Assembly (NCBI GenBank): GCA_018343915.1
Contig: JABRWF010000004.1
Span: 868,001 to 932,000 of the forward strand
Reading direction: 5' to 3'
Source: Agroathelia rolfsii
Taxonomy: Eukaryota > Basidiomycota > Agaricomycetes > Amylocorticiales > Amylocorticiaceae
DNA: 64,000 nt
Shown: piece after piece, positions 46,440-60,144 of the stretch
Numbering within the stretch: position 1 is the first letter of the stretch
Layout: each line of letters begins with the position of its first letter
The notes under the pieces: model-generated
The model's database searches: none
Told to the model about the DNA's origin: nothing
What the model saw: only the letters and a program-made list of their open reading frames with translations
Program-made: the position numbers and the translations under genes

Positions 46440-48231
46440 ATGAAGAATGATACTCGACCAAAATATGATCCAATCCCTGGGGGAGCACCGACAAAGGCTG
46501 CAGCTTCTTTTTCCAGCGAGAACTTGACCTGGATTCCAATTGTACATTGTTATGTCGATTTTCCGCCTGAGCTGGTATCACCGTTTCATCACCTCGTCAA
46601 CCAACTTTGATTGAAGTCACCAAACATAGTTTGAGACCGCCTTGCTGCAACTCGTGCATCATCCTGAATATAACTCCACCCTGATTCTACGCTCTGAAGT
46701 TCTGGGCGAGACGGAGAAAGACTTTCCAGACGAGGTGCCTACTTTTGAAGATTACAAGGCTTCACGCAATTTGCATAGAAAACTTTTGGCTCGCAGACCA
46801 GGGCGTGATCCGAGCCTTGAACAACACTGCACTTTTTACAATAATGAAGGATCTCAGTTTATATCGTTGCTCGTCCTGACTCCGATAATAACTTCAAACT
46901 CCCCACTGCCGTACTATCATCCTACCGTCTCACATCTGGCCTTCCGTTACATCATCAATGCGGAAAAATGCATAATTCAAATTGACGTTGTTCCCATGCT
47001 GGATACTCCATTGGATATCAACTCTCGCTTGTATCGGACCTGCCTTGCTCTGCTGGAGGCGATACATAGATATGGATGGGGAGCAATGACAAATTACAAG
47101 AAGCGCATGCATCATGATACAATTATCCCGCGCGACGCTTATCAAGATTTATATTTAACCATGCGTGAAAGGCATAAACACATCGTTGGACAGTGGCAAG
47201 AGGAAACAGACCCACTAAAACATGTCTTTGAGGTATACAATGCTTCATTCTACCTCAATAATTTTCTGAGTTAATTGCTCACCAAGGATATTGGTATCGC
47301 AACATTTCTCATGCTCCTCTGGAAAGATATGTACTCCAAATGTAGTCCATCCGTAGACCATACGGAAGATCCGAATCGACCGTGGCTTTCCTGGCCACGA
47401 CCTCCTGGCGGATTCCTTGATCTAGGGTAGGTCGATTGCTTTACACGCTGATCTGCAAGCTTTGATAGAATGCAAATATAGGTGTGGGAATGGTCTTTTG
47501 ACCCATATACTAAGTTCAGAAGGCTATACGGGTACTGGGATTGATCTCCGGGCTCGCAACTCATGGGCTTCTTATTTACAATCGACACAAGACAATCTCA
47601 AAGTCCATGCTCTTGATCCCACTTCTTTCGATGCAGGCGCACCAGGCGAAAACGGAGAGGCACGTTCCTCGGAATTCTTCCCACCAGGCGTGTTTGTAAT
47701 TGGTAATCACGCGGATGAATTAACCCCCTGGGTACCCGTGCTTTCGACATTACACGATGCTTCTGGCTATCTTTCAATTCCATGCTGCCCCTGGACATTT
47801 GACACAAAATTCGAACGTTCGCGACATACACCATATCCCCTTCCCCATACTATGCCAAATCCATCTGGAGATGATAAAAAGGTTGAAATGTCCGAATTCA
47901 TTGAGAGTCTTCGCTTAGGTGGACACGGTAGCAATGAGAGTGCCTATTCAAGCTACCGCATCTGGCTGGCCTCACTAAGCGCGTATTGCGGATGGAAAAT
48001 CGAAACAGAGAGCCTAAGAATCCCCAGCACAAGGAATTGGGCTCTAGTCGGTATGTGTTACTTAGCTTGATTAAATTTGTAAAATAAAAGGCTGAGTAAA
48101 CGGATACAGGGCGAACGAGACTGGAAGATATGGTCAGTGCCAGGATCCATGTACATCAGATCCTTCGGGAAGTTTGCGACAGAGGGATATTCAAAACAAG
48201 AAGGCCTGAGGGCAAAGCAGGAGAGCATTAA
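46440..48231 (+). CDS. TRM44: tRNA (uracil-44-2'-O)-methyltransferase TRM44
   Basis: The enzyme methylates the ribose of U44 in tRNA-Ser using S-adenosylmethionine. Five exons (46440-46574, 46630-47232, 47287-47426, 47482-48050, 48110-48231) close in phase to about 522 residues. The SAM-binding site is FLDLGCGNGLL, formed across an intron, followed by GYTGTGIDLRARNSWASY, a stretch characteristic of Trm44. Further family features are GNHADELTPWVPVL, SIPCCPWTFD and the conserved C-terminal part. The N-terminal half (PRPPGGFLDL preceded by DIGIATFLMLLWKDMY) also matches. The first intron is taken from GTATCA at 46575; an alternative donor further on would leave an unusually short 34-nt intron. 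The stop lies about 90 bp from the stop of the convergent F-box gene. Confidence 0.92.
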
Positions 48232-48321
48232 AGCTATAGAGTTAGGGAGTGTTCAAGTGTGTGATATACAAAATCAGTACAGATTAAAAAACTATGCTCG
48301 AGATGATACAACATAGATTCC

Positions 48322-50404
48322 CTAGTATTTTTTAGGTGGCATAGGTCTACCACCCGCTACTCGCTGACAGTCACGTATGAGACTCTTGAGCTCAAGGATG
48401 CGTGCCTGCTCTATGGAAATGGGTCCAGGTGCTGGCTCTGGCTCCAGCTCCAGCGGCAATTCCTCCTCTACGATCTCTTCCTCGCTCTCAAAGTCACTGC
48501 CCTCCTCGTCTCCGTACTCGATCGAATCCTCTTCCTCATACAGATCGTTTTCAGCCAGATACTCTTCATATTCGGCCTCCTCACGAGCATAATCCTCCTC
48601 GATCTCCGCCGTCTGAGTCCTTACTTGCTGAATGAGACTTTGCAGTTCTTTTCGTCGATCCTCTAGCAACTTCTCTCGATCGCGAAACTCGCCCTGGCCG
48701 TCCCGTTCCTCGTCGCCGCTCTCCTCCTCGCTCTCCTCCTCCTCTGGTTCGTCAGGGTCGCGCGGCAATGTACCCAACAGGGTCCCCGTACAATCTTCGA
48801 GTCTGATCTTCCATCGAGAACATGTGTCGTACCACATCTCCCAGCGGATCATGCCCCCGTTATAGCCTTCCATGGCTCTATTCATCATGTTGGTTTCCTC
48901 CCCAGTGGGACCAGGACCATCATTCTCTTCGAGCCGGGCAAGAACCAGACGGTTGAGGACGACGATGTTTTTCAGATACGGGAAGTTGGAGCGCGTGAGC
49001 ATGCGGAAGTTAATATCGTTATTTCGCATCCTCATGTGGGCTCCAATACGGTAGATCTGGGTAGCGGGGGTGGCGATATCATTGTTGCTCGTACCGAACG
49101 CGTACTCGAGACCGTGGAGACCGACATGTGATATCTTGAGATGAGGGCGTGTGATCACCTGCGAGGCGTCTTGCAATCGCCAGTCGCCATTGAATGCGAA
49201 GCGTTCAAGGTTGGGACACATGTCCAAGATTCTTGCCACTGGTAGCGCAGACGGTCCGTTGATGTCGAGAAGGGTGAGGTGTATGCCATGCTCGTGTAAG
49301 AACGGGAGGAGATCAGGTTCGGGCTCGTTGTCATCCCTGACCCCTTCGAAGTGGACGGACAAGCTTCGTAAGCTGGGTAAGTCCCAACCAGCAGCTTGCT
49401 CGAGGAATTCGTCTGGGCATCCGTGTACAAGAAGTTGCTGAAGGCGAGGTAACCGCAATGTTAGCGCCGAGGATGCACCAAAATTCACTTCCTCGGCAGG
49501 TTGAGATGAGGATGGTGGAGCAAATTCGAGATGTGCAGAGACGACGTTGGCAAGGGTATCTAGGGCTAATATCACCTTGGGGGCAGCATCTGTACGAACA
49601 CGCCATCGAACAACTTTCAGCGTCTTACGTGCCCGCCGTCGTAGAGCATCTGCAACTAGACCAAAAGCGGCAGACGATGGGAAAAGGCGTTCTACGAGGA
49701 AGATTTCGAGATTGGGACATACGTCCACGATATCGCGGAGAAGCAGGGTTTGCTCTTCGGTCAGGAGGGACGCAGAACTAAAAATACCGAGAATGTCACT
49801 CCCGATGTGAATCCGTCGAACCCACCAGCCAAGTTCAGGTTCCGAGAATAAAAGCTTAGCCAGCTTCCTCAGTTTATGAGGATGATCGAAGTATAGACAT
49901 CGAAGCCAAAACTCGGCACCATATTGGCGGAAGGCTCTGCATGTCTGTATGATGGCCTGTTGAAGATTATTAGTTCCTAGCAAGAAAGTTACATATTCCA
50001 ATGGGATTCATAATTGTGGGCAGTTTTTCAGGATCGCATTGGTCTTCGGCATAAGACACCTCGATAACGATACCACGCCTACACAACTGGCGATCGTGAC
50101 AGAGGCCCGAATGGACCGCATCCTGGTAAGAGAACAAAGGAGATGCGGTAACAAATAGCCTTACCTTCTTTGTGGCGTAGCTCCTGCGCTGAATACGCTT
50201 GATTTCGGTCTCCGGCGAGCGCAGCTGCCATTTATTCATAATCATGTCCCAATGCCATGAAGACGCTTGGAAGGCGGTTGGAAGGTCATATGAGAATATT
50301 ATGTCTTCATCAGTGGCAATGTCAAATATTCGATTCCAAAGCTCTGCAGGCAGGTGCAGTGATACTGGGGTTGAGCTTGTAGCCTTGGGAGTTATTGAAG
50401 ACAT
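48322..50404 (-). CDS. F-box-like protein with long acidic coiled C-terminus
   Basis: Two exons (50404-50165, 49956-48322) give about 624 residues. Residues 16-80 resemble an F-box: LHLPAELWNRIFDIATDED, then a region ending in RRSYATKK. Exon 2 continues AIIQTCRAFRQYGAEFWLRC, as in fungal F-box/LRR-like proteins. Irregular leucine-rich segments follow (SLRSLSVHFEGV, HLTLLDINGP, MCPNLERFAFNG). The last 150 residues are very acidic and probably coiled (DEPEEEESEEESGDEERDG, then Glu/Tyr repeats), ending in PPKKY. F-box proteins recruit substrates to SCF ligases, whose cullins are regulated by the COP9 signalosome; any link to the CSN genes here is only thematic. The 208-nt intron is long for this genome and reads open for most of its length, so an alternative longer exon is possible. 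Confidence 0.72.
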
Positions 50405-51235
50405 GATCCAAAGAGAGGATTCAGGCTCGTGAATATATGGCGTAAATTAGTGTTACAGTTCAAAAAAGAGTATGCTTTGTCTATCAAAGGGTGTGATTAT
50501 AATTGCGTTGTGATTTCTACAGGTGAGATCCAGAACGATTCGAAATCGAGAGTGAGATTCTGAGGTTGACGCTGTAATGTTCGAGTCTGAGTTGCTGTTG
50601 AAGTCGATGGACAACACCCGATAGGCACGTGATCGCGACTTGAATTACAACTCCGCCCAGGTATCTTTATTACGTACTTGACATAAGCAGGGACGCAAAC
50701 AGACAAACCTGGAATCCTTTGAACACTGCTGGCTCGTTCTAATCTATCTTTTCGGGTCATCTTAGACTTATATAGGGAGAAAAATTACACTATTTATCCT
50801 AACTTTTTGGCGAGTTTACGACTCTTTTCAGGCGACACTGCTCTGGTTTAGACCAGGATCCTGTCTGTTTCCGAACTTGGCTATCGTCAGCTGAACAGCG
50901 GATCCAAATAGCAAGACTTCCTTGACGCCATTCATCGGCGGGCGAGCTTCCTATAGAGTACACTTGACTACAAAAGGAATCTTGCTAATGACCTAAACTA
51001 CCAAAGGGGGCCACTGGCATCATCAGGCGGTGCCCAGGAATACAGAGCTTGAGTCGCCTGACTTGTTCCCATTATATTGAACTAGCCGATCTGGAGTGCA
51101 TATTTAAACCCCTGCTGCAGTCGTGTGATAGCCTCAGTTCCCTCTCCAAACGACCATACCTGCATCGATATTTCCCCTTCTCGTCTTTCCCTTTGATTCT
51201 CGTTCCTCCACCTCTAGTCACACTTGATCGAAGCC
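50405..51235. other. Divergent intergenic region, nothing recognised
   Basis: About 830 bp between the F-box gene (minus) and the small Cys-rich gene (plus). A pyrimidine-rich stretch (about 51130-51230) precedes the plus-strand ATG. No coding signal. Confidence 0.55.
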
Positions 51236-51697
51236 ATGGCTGAAGTCGCTACTATTGAGCTCAACGACGCCCTGTTCTGCCAACAACACTTCAAGGAAGT
51301 GGTAAGTAGCAGCATATTCATCATTCATCTCCGGAAGTGGCATTATAATATCTAATAATTTGCGCTAGTGCGATGAGTGTAACTATGATGGCCGCGAGGT
51401 AAAAAGCTTCCTTTGTTCAAGAGTCTCTGTTGAATACAACTTGTTACCTCCTAGGAAAACGACGCCTTCTTTGGTTTCGACCCGGTCGATCGTGAGGCCA
51501 TCGAGGCTCCGCCTACCACAACCAACAAAGATGGCGAGTATCAATGCAAGAAGCACGCTCAAACTAGTGGGTTTTGTCCATGCCATGAATCAAGGAGCCG
51601 TTCTCACTGTTCATTCGCAGCTTGCTCTCAATGCTTTGGCTGGAAGAAGCAGATAACTCGCGCACGTGCCGCAGCGAAGAAGGCAGGCAGAAAGTAA
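51236..51697 (+). CDS. Small Cys/His-rich protein, putative zinc-binding
   Basis: Four short exons (51236-51301, 51369-51398, 51455-51566, 51621-51697) close in phase to 94 residues. Cys/His pairs are spaced in a way that suggests one or two zinc sites: FCQQH, CDECNYD, YQCKKH and TCSQCFGWKKQ. The C-terminus is basic (RARAAAKKAGRK). I do not recognise a named family, though similar short proteins are common in basidiomycete genomes. No signal peptide is present, so it is probably intracellular, and the basic tail would fit nucleic-acid binding or nuclear import. Four phase-compatible introns in 460 bp make an accidental frame unlikely. Confidence 0.75.
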
Positions 51698-52337
51698 ATA
51701 TGAACATTACTTTTTTGCTCCAAATATGGATGGTCTTGTCGCATAATATCATGTAGTTCTACCATCAATGTATTATAACCAATATATCCCCTGATTGCTG
51801 CACAGTCGAATGCGTTGAGTATGCCCGCATCAATGATTAGCGTTGTATGTGAATATCATCTGACACATGAACATTTATGATCATGTATCGCCGTTTTTGT
51901 GTACAATTTCAATATTCAATAGCAGTAGTTGTTGTTCATTAGGACTCAATATAGGTGATCTTCCAATAGACCTTGTTTGAATTTTCCAGTGTCTGTCAAT
52001 GATGTCGGCACAGGTAAAGTATGTTTCCAGTGGTATGTCTTTCCGGACTCGGAGCCCAGGCAAGTAGCAGTACGAGTTCAGCAAGTGTTGCACCGTGACA
52101 GTAACTCGGACATCGATCGCGCAACTCAGTCAGGTTGGACTGGGCGTAGCAAGGTTGAAGCGATTACTCATGCTTTTTATCAAATTAAAATTATATCTCA
52201 GCACGGCGGGCCGTTAAGCGTGTCCGCCACCCAGTGCACAATCACCTGCCAAGAAGAGTGCCCAGGATGGTGCACGCGTAACAGGCGCGAGTATAAATTC
52301 CATCGATGTTCTTGTTCTCGATGCCCTCTACGGAGCC
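51698..52337. other. Tandem intergenic region, nothing recognised
   Basis: Spacer between two plus-strand genes; short frames only. Confidence 0.55.
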
Positions 52338-54861
<2,524 letters not shown>

Positions 54862-55034
54862 CCAGTAGTTCTCTGAAAACAGGAAAAGAGGGATTTTAGT
54901 GATGTATCTGGAGTATTCAAGTTGCGGATCATTATGCTTGTCCGATATAAATCTCGTTACATTGCCCAGATATACAGTATATTACAGACTAGGTATTGTT
55001 CGCGATTGTTTGTCTCACTCATTCAGCCCACCCT

Positions 55035-55741
55035 TTACGAAAGCTGCGCACACTTGCTGTGCTTTGGGCAGTTGGTTTGTTTTGTATTCGTTAGATCTCC
55101 GTCCTTGAAGTTGTAAAAACAAGCCAGTAAGTGACTCAGTCACATTACGGTATGATCTAAGACGTACCGAGTCCCATGTACAAGCACCACCCTGGTAAGC
55201 ACATTGATATCCTTTGAAGGTGTTAATAAGTACGCCGTGATCACCAAACTTATCCTTTGGGCAGCTGCAGCCAGATCCCGAACACGGAGCAGATTGAGGA
55301 CAGTTTGTTTGCTGCTTGTTAGAAAGATTGCCAGTCTTGAAGTGATTGAATATATCATTTAAGAAGAAAAAGATTAAAAAAGTATACCATGCTATCCCAA
55401 GTACATGCCCCATGGGAATAAGCGCATTGATAGCCAGGGAAAAGATTAATAAGAACCTGTTATATTGCACGATTGATCAATAATTGAGTTGTCAATATCT
55501 TTAAATAAAATGCAAGAGTAACTCTCACCCCAGAGTCACCATTATTGTCAGTGGGACAATCGCAGATGCCAGGCTGAGAGTCTTCAACCAGGTTATAGCA
55601 GGCTACGGGCACCTGCAAGCTTTCTCGACGCTCAAAATCTGAGCGAGGCCCCACTAACAGCGGGCGATAAGTGCTGAAAGCATTTGCCACAGTCAAGCTG
55701 CCGAGTATAAATGCATGGATAAAGAGCGTCCGAGAAGGCAT
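55035..55741 (-). CDS. Small secreted Cys-rich protein with duplicated module
   Basis: Four exons (55741-55529, 55456-55388, 55335-55168, 55103-55035) with phase-0 boundaries give 172 residues. A signal peptide is clear (RTLFIHAFILGSLTVANAFS). The mature part is a tandem repeat of one Cys module. Copy 1 has CYNLVEDSQPGICDCPTDNN, then GDSGVLINLFPGYQCAYSHG and ACTWDS. Copy 2 has NCPQSAPCSGSGCSCPKDKF, then GDHGVLINTFKGYQCAYQGG and ACTWDS. A truncated third start (GDLTNTKQTNCPKHSKCAQL) ends the protein. Exon boundaries fall at the same points in each copy, so the gene grew by exon-pair duplication. Size, secretion and Cys content resemble fungal small secreted or effector-like proteins; the family is not known to me. 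Confidence 0.85.
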
Positions 55742-56963
55742 CTTAGAGCTTTGAACCGAGAAAAGATGAAGATACTGGGAAGGGGAAGGAGAGTTATTCG
55801 AATAGGAGCGCTGGCTTTCTCGCCCCAAGCGACGAGAGGCTTTATACCGGCAGACCGTGCTTGTGCTGAGTGCTGATAATATAAACCAAGTTCTATGAAG
55901 AATCTTCAGTGACGAAAGGGAGCCAAAGCGGCCAGTCGAAGTCCTTGGCATCTCGAGGGAAGAGTTATAATATCCGGACAAAGCTCGATGAAAGCAATTT
56001 CCATAGAGTACCAAACAAGAATCATCCATAACAGTCACGGTGAAGTGTTCGACGTCATAGGGTCAGAATACCGTAAATACCGGTATTACAGAAAAATATA
56101 GCATTAGATGCCGCGCTGCCAATGACTCGGATGAGACTGCTAAAAATTACTGAAAATTCAATATCGTACTACTAGCACTAATGTAGCTATGCCATTAGCA
56201 GTGGTCCTGATAGGTGTTAATCAATACTTAGCGGTATCCTTGGGACTCCGAACTTGTGAGATTGAAAAAACTCTTGGCACGTGCTGCCATTCCAATCATG
56301 GTAGTTGCATGCAATTCGATGAACCTAAGTCTTGTGTTCGATGAAATGAATCATTCAACGTGTACGTTGCTAGATAATCTGTTGGGGGAAAGAGTGGAAA
56401 TAGATACCTGTTGACCGACCAGTAACCTTTAACGATGATGAAATCGTACGATGCTATAACTAATGCCATGGTAAACGTGACACAAGGGTGATATGCCGTA
56501 CTCATATCACATAACTCGAGCTAAATTAAGTTGTGATTACATGCAGTCACCTTTCGTTGCATGCATGCCAGTATCCCTGTGTCAGCTCAGCCTGAACCAG
56601 GCCGGAGTATCTTCTAATGAAAACAAAGATGAACGATAAGTAAGCTACCGAAGCTCATGTACGTGGAGAAGGACGGACCAGAGTTACTGACATCGCTGTG
56701 CTAGTGTTGACTTTGACTTTATCCTGGATTCGAGGTAATCTTCTGTGATTTTGAGCGTATTTTAATTAACAATGGCGAAAAGCGAACATATGTATACACT
56801 TGAAAAGCTTCTTTTTCCATCGCGAGAAAGTATAACAATCTCCCGGAATGACAGAAAAACTAGTGTAAATGCTATCAAAGCTGCGTGTGCAATAAATATT
56901 ACAGGCAGAAAAACTACACCAGTTATGCATCTTATCCCTTCCCTTCAATTTGACAACCAAGCA
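55742..56963. other. 1.2 kb intergenic region, nothing recognised
   Basis: Upstream of the secreted Cys-rich gene and downstream of the O-fucosyltransferase-like gene. The frame upstream of 55741 is open but not signal-peptide-like. AT-rich, no repeats of note. Confidence 0.55.
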
Positions 56964-58562
56964 TCAGCCACGACTGACGATGTCCCAATCATGATAACGT
57001 CTCCATAGCACATCCTTGACAAACCGACTAAACGTGCTCCCGTCTGTTCCGACAACCTCCCATGCGCTGGCGACGACCATGGCATCGACAAAAGGCGAGA
57101 TGAAATGCTTCATGTGTAAACCATCAAGCTCGTTTGTCAACTCGTCGAGTTCTGACATGTATCCCACGAAGTCGTCCAGGAAGAAGGTGCAAGGAAATGT
57201 GCGTAGCAACGGTTGCAGCGCTGGATGAGACAGCGGCGATGATACGTCGGTGGAGATGAATAGCGGCATATTGAGAGGTATAAGTGGCCCGGAGCGATGC
57301 AAGCGGCCTCTACAACGAGGATGGGGGCCAATATGTTCGGGACTTGGGTTGGGTGGATGTGATGATCGTAGGGTTGGAAGATCGGGCTCTATGACAGGTG
57401 GGTGAGTGCCGGCCTCGGGCTCGGTATACAGTCCTTGTGCCTTGAGAGCGCGTTCGAGCGATAACGCATCTGGAAGTGGTATTTCGAATACTTCATGAAC
57501 CAACTTCCACCACACGAGGCGGACGTTCTCTTCTCCACGCAGCTGAAAATCGCCATCCCCAAGGCGGATGTGGGCTCCAATATAGCTGTCCCCACTGAGG
57601 GCATCGTGTATGGCCCCTGCAGCCCCTGATAGTAGAGAGTTTGTGAATGCCATATCATGGCGAATTGCCTTTCTCAAGGCAAGGTTTTCTTCCACACGTA
57701 AGCGAAGACGAGATGAGCCGAAGAGCGTTCCGAGTTGGAGAAGTCGTGCCTCAGATGAAGCTAGAGAAGATATTGAAACTATTTCTCCGTATTTTGATGC
57801 TGAAGACTCGGGAGTATCTGCGAACTGATAATTGTAGGCAAGTGTATCCGGCAATGTGTAGACATCTTCGTCTTTTAGACCAAGGAACTCAAGTGGCCAC
57901 TCGGTACTCATATTCATGCGCCAAATTACAGAATTTGTGATGTTCACAAGCCAAGACCAAGGAATGTTCGTCCAATCGGAGTAATTGAGGCATTCCGGAG
58001 GTGGTGGATCAGAAAGAGGGCAATGATCCAACCCGGTTTTATCGGATAAAGCAAGAGTGTTTTGAAGTGTATCGTATCGTAGATAACGTAGCGGCACCCC
58101 CAAGCGAACTGGGGGAACCAACAAAGTGCGATTGAGCAGTTGAGAAAGAACAAGTGCATTTTCGAGGGCAATACGTTGATTATGGAAACCACTATGAGGC
58201 AGGTAGGATAGATATTTTGCGTCTGGCGGAAGGTCTAGAGCACTAATGGATTTTGCGAGTGGGATGACTAGAGGTAAATAACCTGAGTAAGCCTGCTGAG
58301 CTGATCGAGAATGGGCGAAGCTGGCCCACCTAGTCGTAAACAAGTAGTAGGCGTATGTGAACGATGACAAGGATGCGACAGCAAGTAGTAATGCGAGTAC
58401 TAGCAGCTGTCTTCCGTGTGTTCGAGGCTCTTGCACTGGTCGTCTTTGAACCGGTTCGTTGTGCTGCAGGGTATTGGACCGTGTTCGGGGTGCACGGATT
58501 CGATAGGCACCTTTTTCGAGAGTAACGGAAGGAGAATACACTTCGAGAGGGGGTGTTGACAT
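56964..58562 (-). CDS. O-fucosyltransferase-like type II membrane protein
   Basis: A single exon of 532 residues. A cytosolic basic tail (residues 1-50, Arg-rich) precedes one transmembrane anchor (QLLVLALLLAVASLSSF plus TYAYYLF, near residues 52-75), the layout of Golgi glycosyltransferases. The luminal part has YLPHSGFHNQRIALENALVL then LLNRTLLVPPVRLG, the donor-site region of the GDP-fucose O-fucosyltransferase-like family, and YIGAHIRLGDGDFQ, equivalent to the HxRxxD-type motif. A Pro/His-rich insertion lies around residues 375-420. The C-terminal part (ISPFVDAMVVASAWEVVGT, DGSTFSRFV) matches the conserved end. Fungal members are uncharacterised; the donor sugar is inferred only from the family. 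Confidence 0.82.
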   Translation of the reverse strand: MSTPPLEVYSPSVTLEKGAYRIRAPRTRSNTLQHNEPVQRRPVQEPRTHGRQLLVLALLLAVASLSSFTYAYYLFTTRWASFAHSRSAQQAYSGYLPLVIPLAKSISALDLPPDAKYLSYLPHSGFHNQRIALENALVLSQLLNRTLLVPPVRLGVPLRYLRYDTLQNTLALSDKTGLDHCPLSDPPPPECLNYSDWTNIPWSWLVNITNSVIWRMNMSTEWPLEFLGLKDEDVYTLPDTLAYNYQFADTPESSASKYGEIVSISSLASSEARLLQLGTLFGSSRLRLRVEENLALRKAIRHDMAFTNSLLSGAAGAIHDALSGDSYIGAHIRLGDGDFQLRGEENVRLVWWKLVHEVFEIPLPDALSLERALKAQGLYTEPEAGTHPPVIEPDLPTLRSSHPPNPSPEHIGPHPRCRGRLHRSGPLIPLNMPLFISTDVSSPLSHPALQPLLRTFPCTFFLDDFVGYMSELDELTNELDGLHMKHFISPFVDAMVVASAWEVVGTDGSTFSRFVKDVLWRRYHDWDIVSRG

Positions 58563-59035
58563 GGTGGTAGTCTACGAGCAAGCTGCAGGTAAAGAATTCG
58601 ACAAATTGAAACCGCAGCACTGGGAGTTTGAAAGACGTACTAGTACATCTGATTCGACCAATTACGTTGACACTAAACACTAAGCGCTACTAAGCGCTAA
58701 ACGTGCTAAACGCTTCAAAAACAAATGAAACTCAGTGATGTCATAAACTTGGATAGAGAAGACAGATATTGCGTCTCTTCGTCTACAATGGGGGTAACGG
58801 CACAGTTTCAAGGGCCCTACCGATTGCTTGCATCAAAGAAAGTTTTCCTTAAGACGGGTATCTGGCTCTTCTGAGACGTCTGTCGCCATGTATCATCCCA
58901 GAGGTAACAAATATCGTTCAATCAATCCAATTTCACACGCAAATTGTCTGACATGCAACTACAAATACACTGTGCACTAGGGTGACCAGACGCAGAACCT
59001 AGCCTTACAAACTCGCACACCACAAAGTTGAGCCA
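58563..59035. other. Tandem intergenic region, nothing recognised
   Basis: Spacer between FKBP12 (3' side) and the upstream region of the O-fucosyltransferase-like gene, both on minus. A short repeated TAAGCGCTA element appears near 58681-58700. No coding signal. Confidence 0.5.
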
Positions 59036-59715
59036 TCAATTTATTTTCAAGAGCTCTACTTCGAACTTGAGTGTCGAGTTGGGAGGTATTACGGGAGGGA
59101 ATCCCTTTGACCCATATGCCTATCATTTCACCGTCAATATCGGTTGTTTCTGACAAATATTACGGGAGTAAATGCTCACATAGTCCGCTGTGGCAGTTAA
59201 GATGGCCTTCTCTCCCAAGGATAGTTGCGGTACGCCTTTGGAATTCGTTAGATAACTCACGTAACATTCAATGGCACAGAGCACACACACCCTCATCCCA
59301 ACCCTTGATGACCTTGCCAACACCGATCTTGGTTACAAATGGATCATTACTGTCACAGGATTCATTCATCCACTGAAATAAGATACGATGTGCACTATCA
59401 AAACTCACCGATCCCGGCTGGAATCAAACTTGGAGCCATCCAGAAGTGTGCCAACATAATGGATTGTGACTGTGTCTTTAGGATTGGTTGCACGGAATGG
59501 GATTCAGGTAAAAATCAATACAAAATATGAACAAGTTCCAAGCAAAGCGATGGATGGATCAAAGGAGACAAGGACCTACCGCCTTTCTTTGGGAATGTCT
59601 TTCCATCCCCAGGCGAAATGCTGTCGATAGTGACACCCTATGTATCCATAATCCGTTTAGATTTGCTGGATTGAGCCAATATAGAGATCAGGAGCCAGGA
59701 TGAGATGCTCACCAT
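59036..59715 (-). CDS. FPR1: FKBP12 peptidyl-prolyl isomerase
   Basis: The cytosolic FK506- and rapamycin-binding prolyl isomerase. Six exons (59715-59713, 59637-59580, 59475-59409, 59349-59291, 59235-59180, 59119-59036) give 108 residues, the exact family size. Key segments are [70 protein letters not shown] and [19 protein letters not shown]. The drug-pocket residues are present: Tyr in IHY, Phe-Asp in KFDSS, Val-Ile and Trp in KVIKGW, Tyr in DYAYG and the terminal Phe in KFEVE. The first coding exon consists of the ATG alone, with the donor GTGAGC directly after it. It was not visible as a long frame because no exon exceeds 84 nt. Confidence 0.96.
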
Positions 59716-60144
59716 GACTTTGTCGTAGTCCTAAGACACGAAGGAGTGGATAGGGGACAGGGATGAAAGGATATGCGCCGGTAGAGATCATCTGATTTAC
59801 TATCTTGCCATGATGCTGTCACAGTCTAGATCAAGCAAGCTTATCGCTCGATCGATCTTTCGCATCCGCCGATATTACTGTTTCCGGTCCAAAAAGAAAA
59901 GACATCCATTGGCTAAAAGCCGTAACTAATCTGTACAGTGGAAGTGGTAAAACATGCAGTCTGCAGATAAAACCCTGACCAATCCAACACAATTCCTAAA
60001 TCTAATATAGTAATATAACAAAGAAATAAAAGGCCGTGAAATTCGTATGCGGAGAAAGATAATCTGTCTAGATGTGTACAGAGGAATATACAGTCATGGA
60101 GGGCTGGATAGCCCTAATAATGCCATAGATTCAAGCGATAGTTT
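59716..60144. other. Tandem intergenic region, nothing recognised
   Basis: FKBP12 promoter side and 3' region of the DUF1275 gene; no coding signal. Confidence 0.55.

Noticed and set aside
49997..50164. Open frame within the F-box gene intron as an extra exon
   Set aside because: No donor/acceptor pair makes it phase-compatible with the next exon; direct joining of KK to AIIQTCRAF fits the F-box pattern better.
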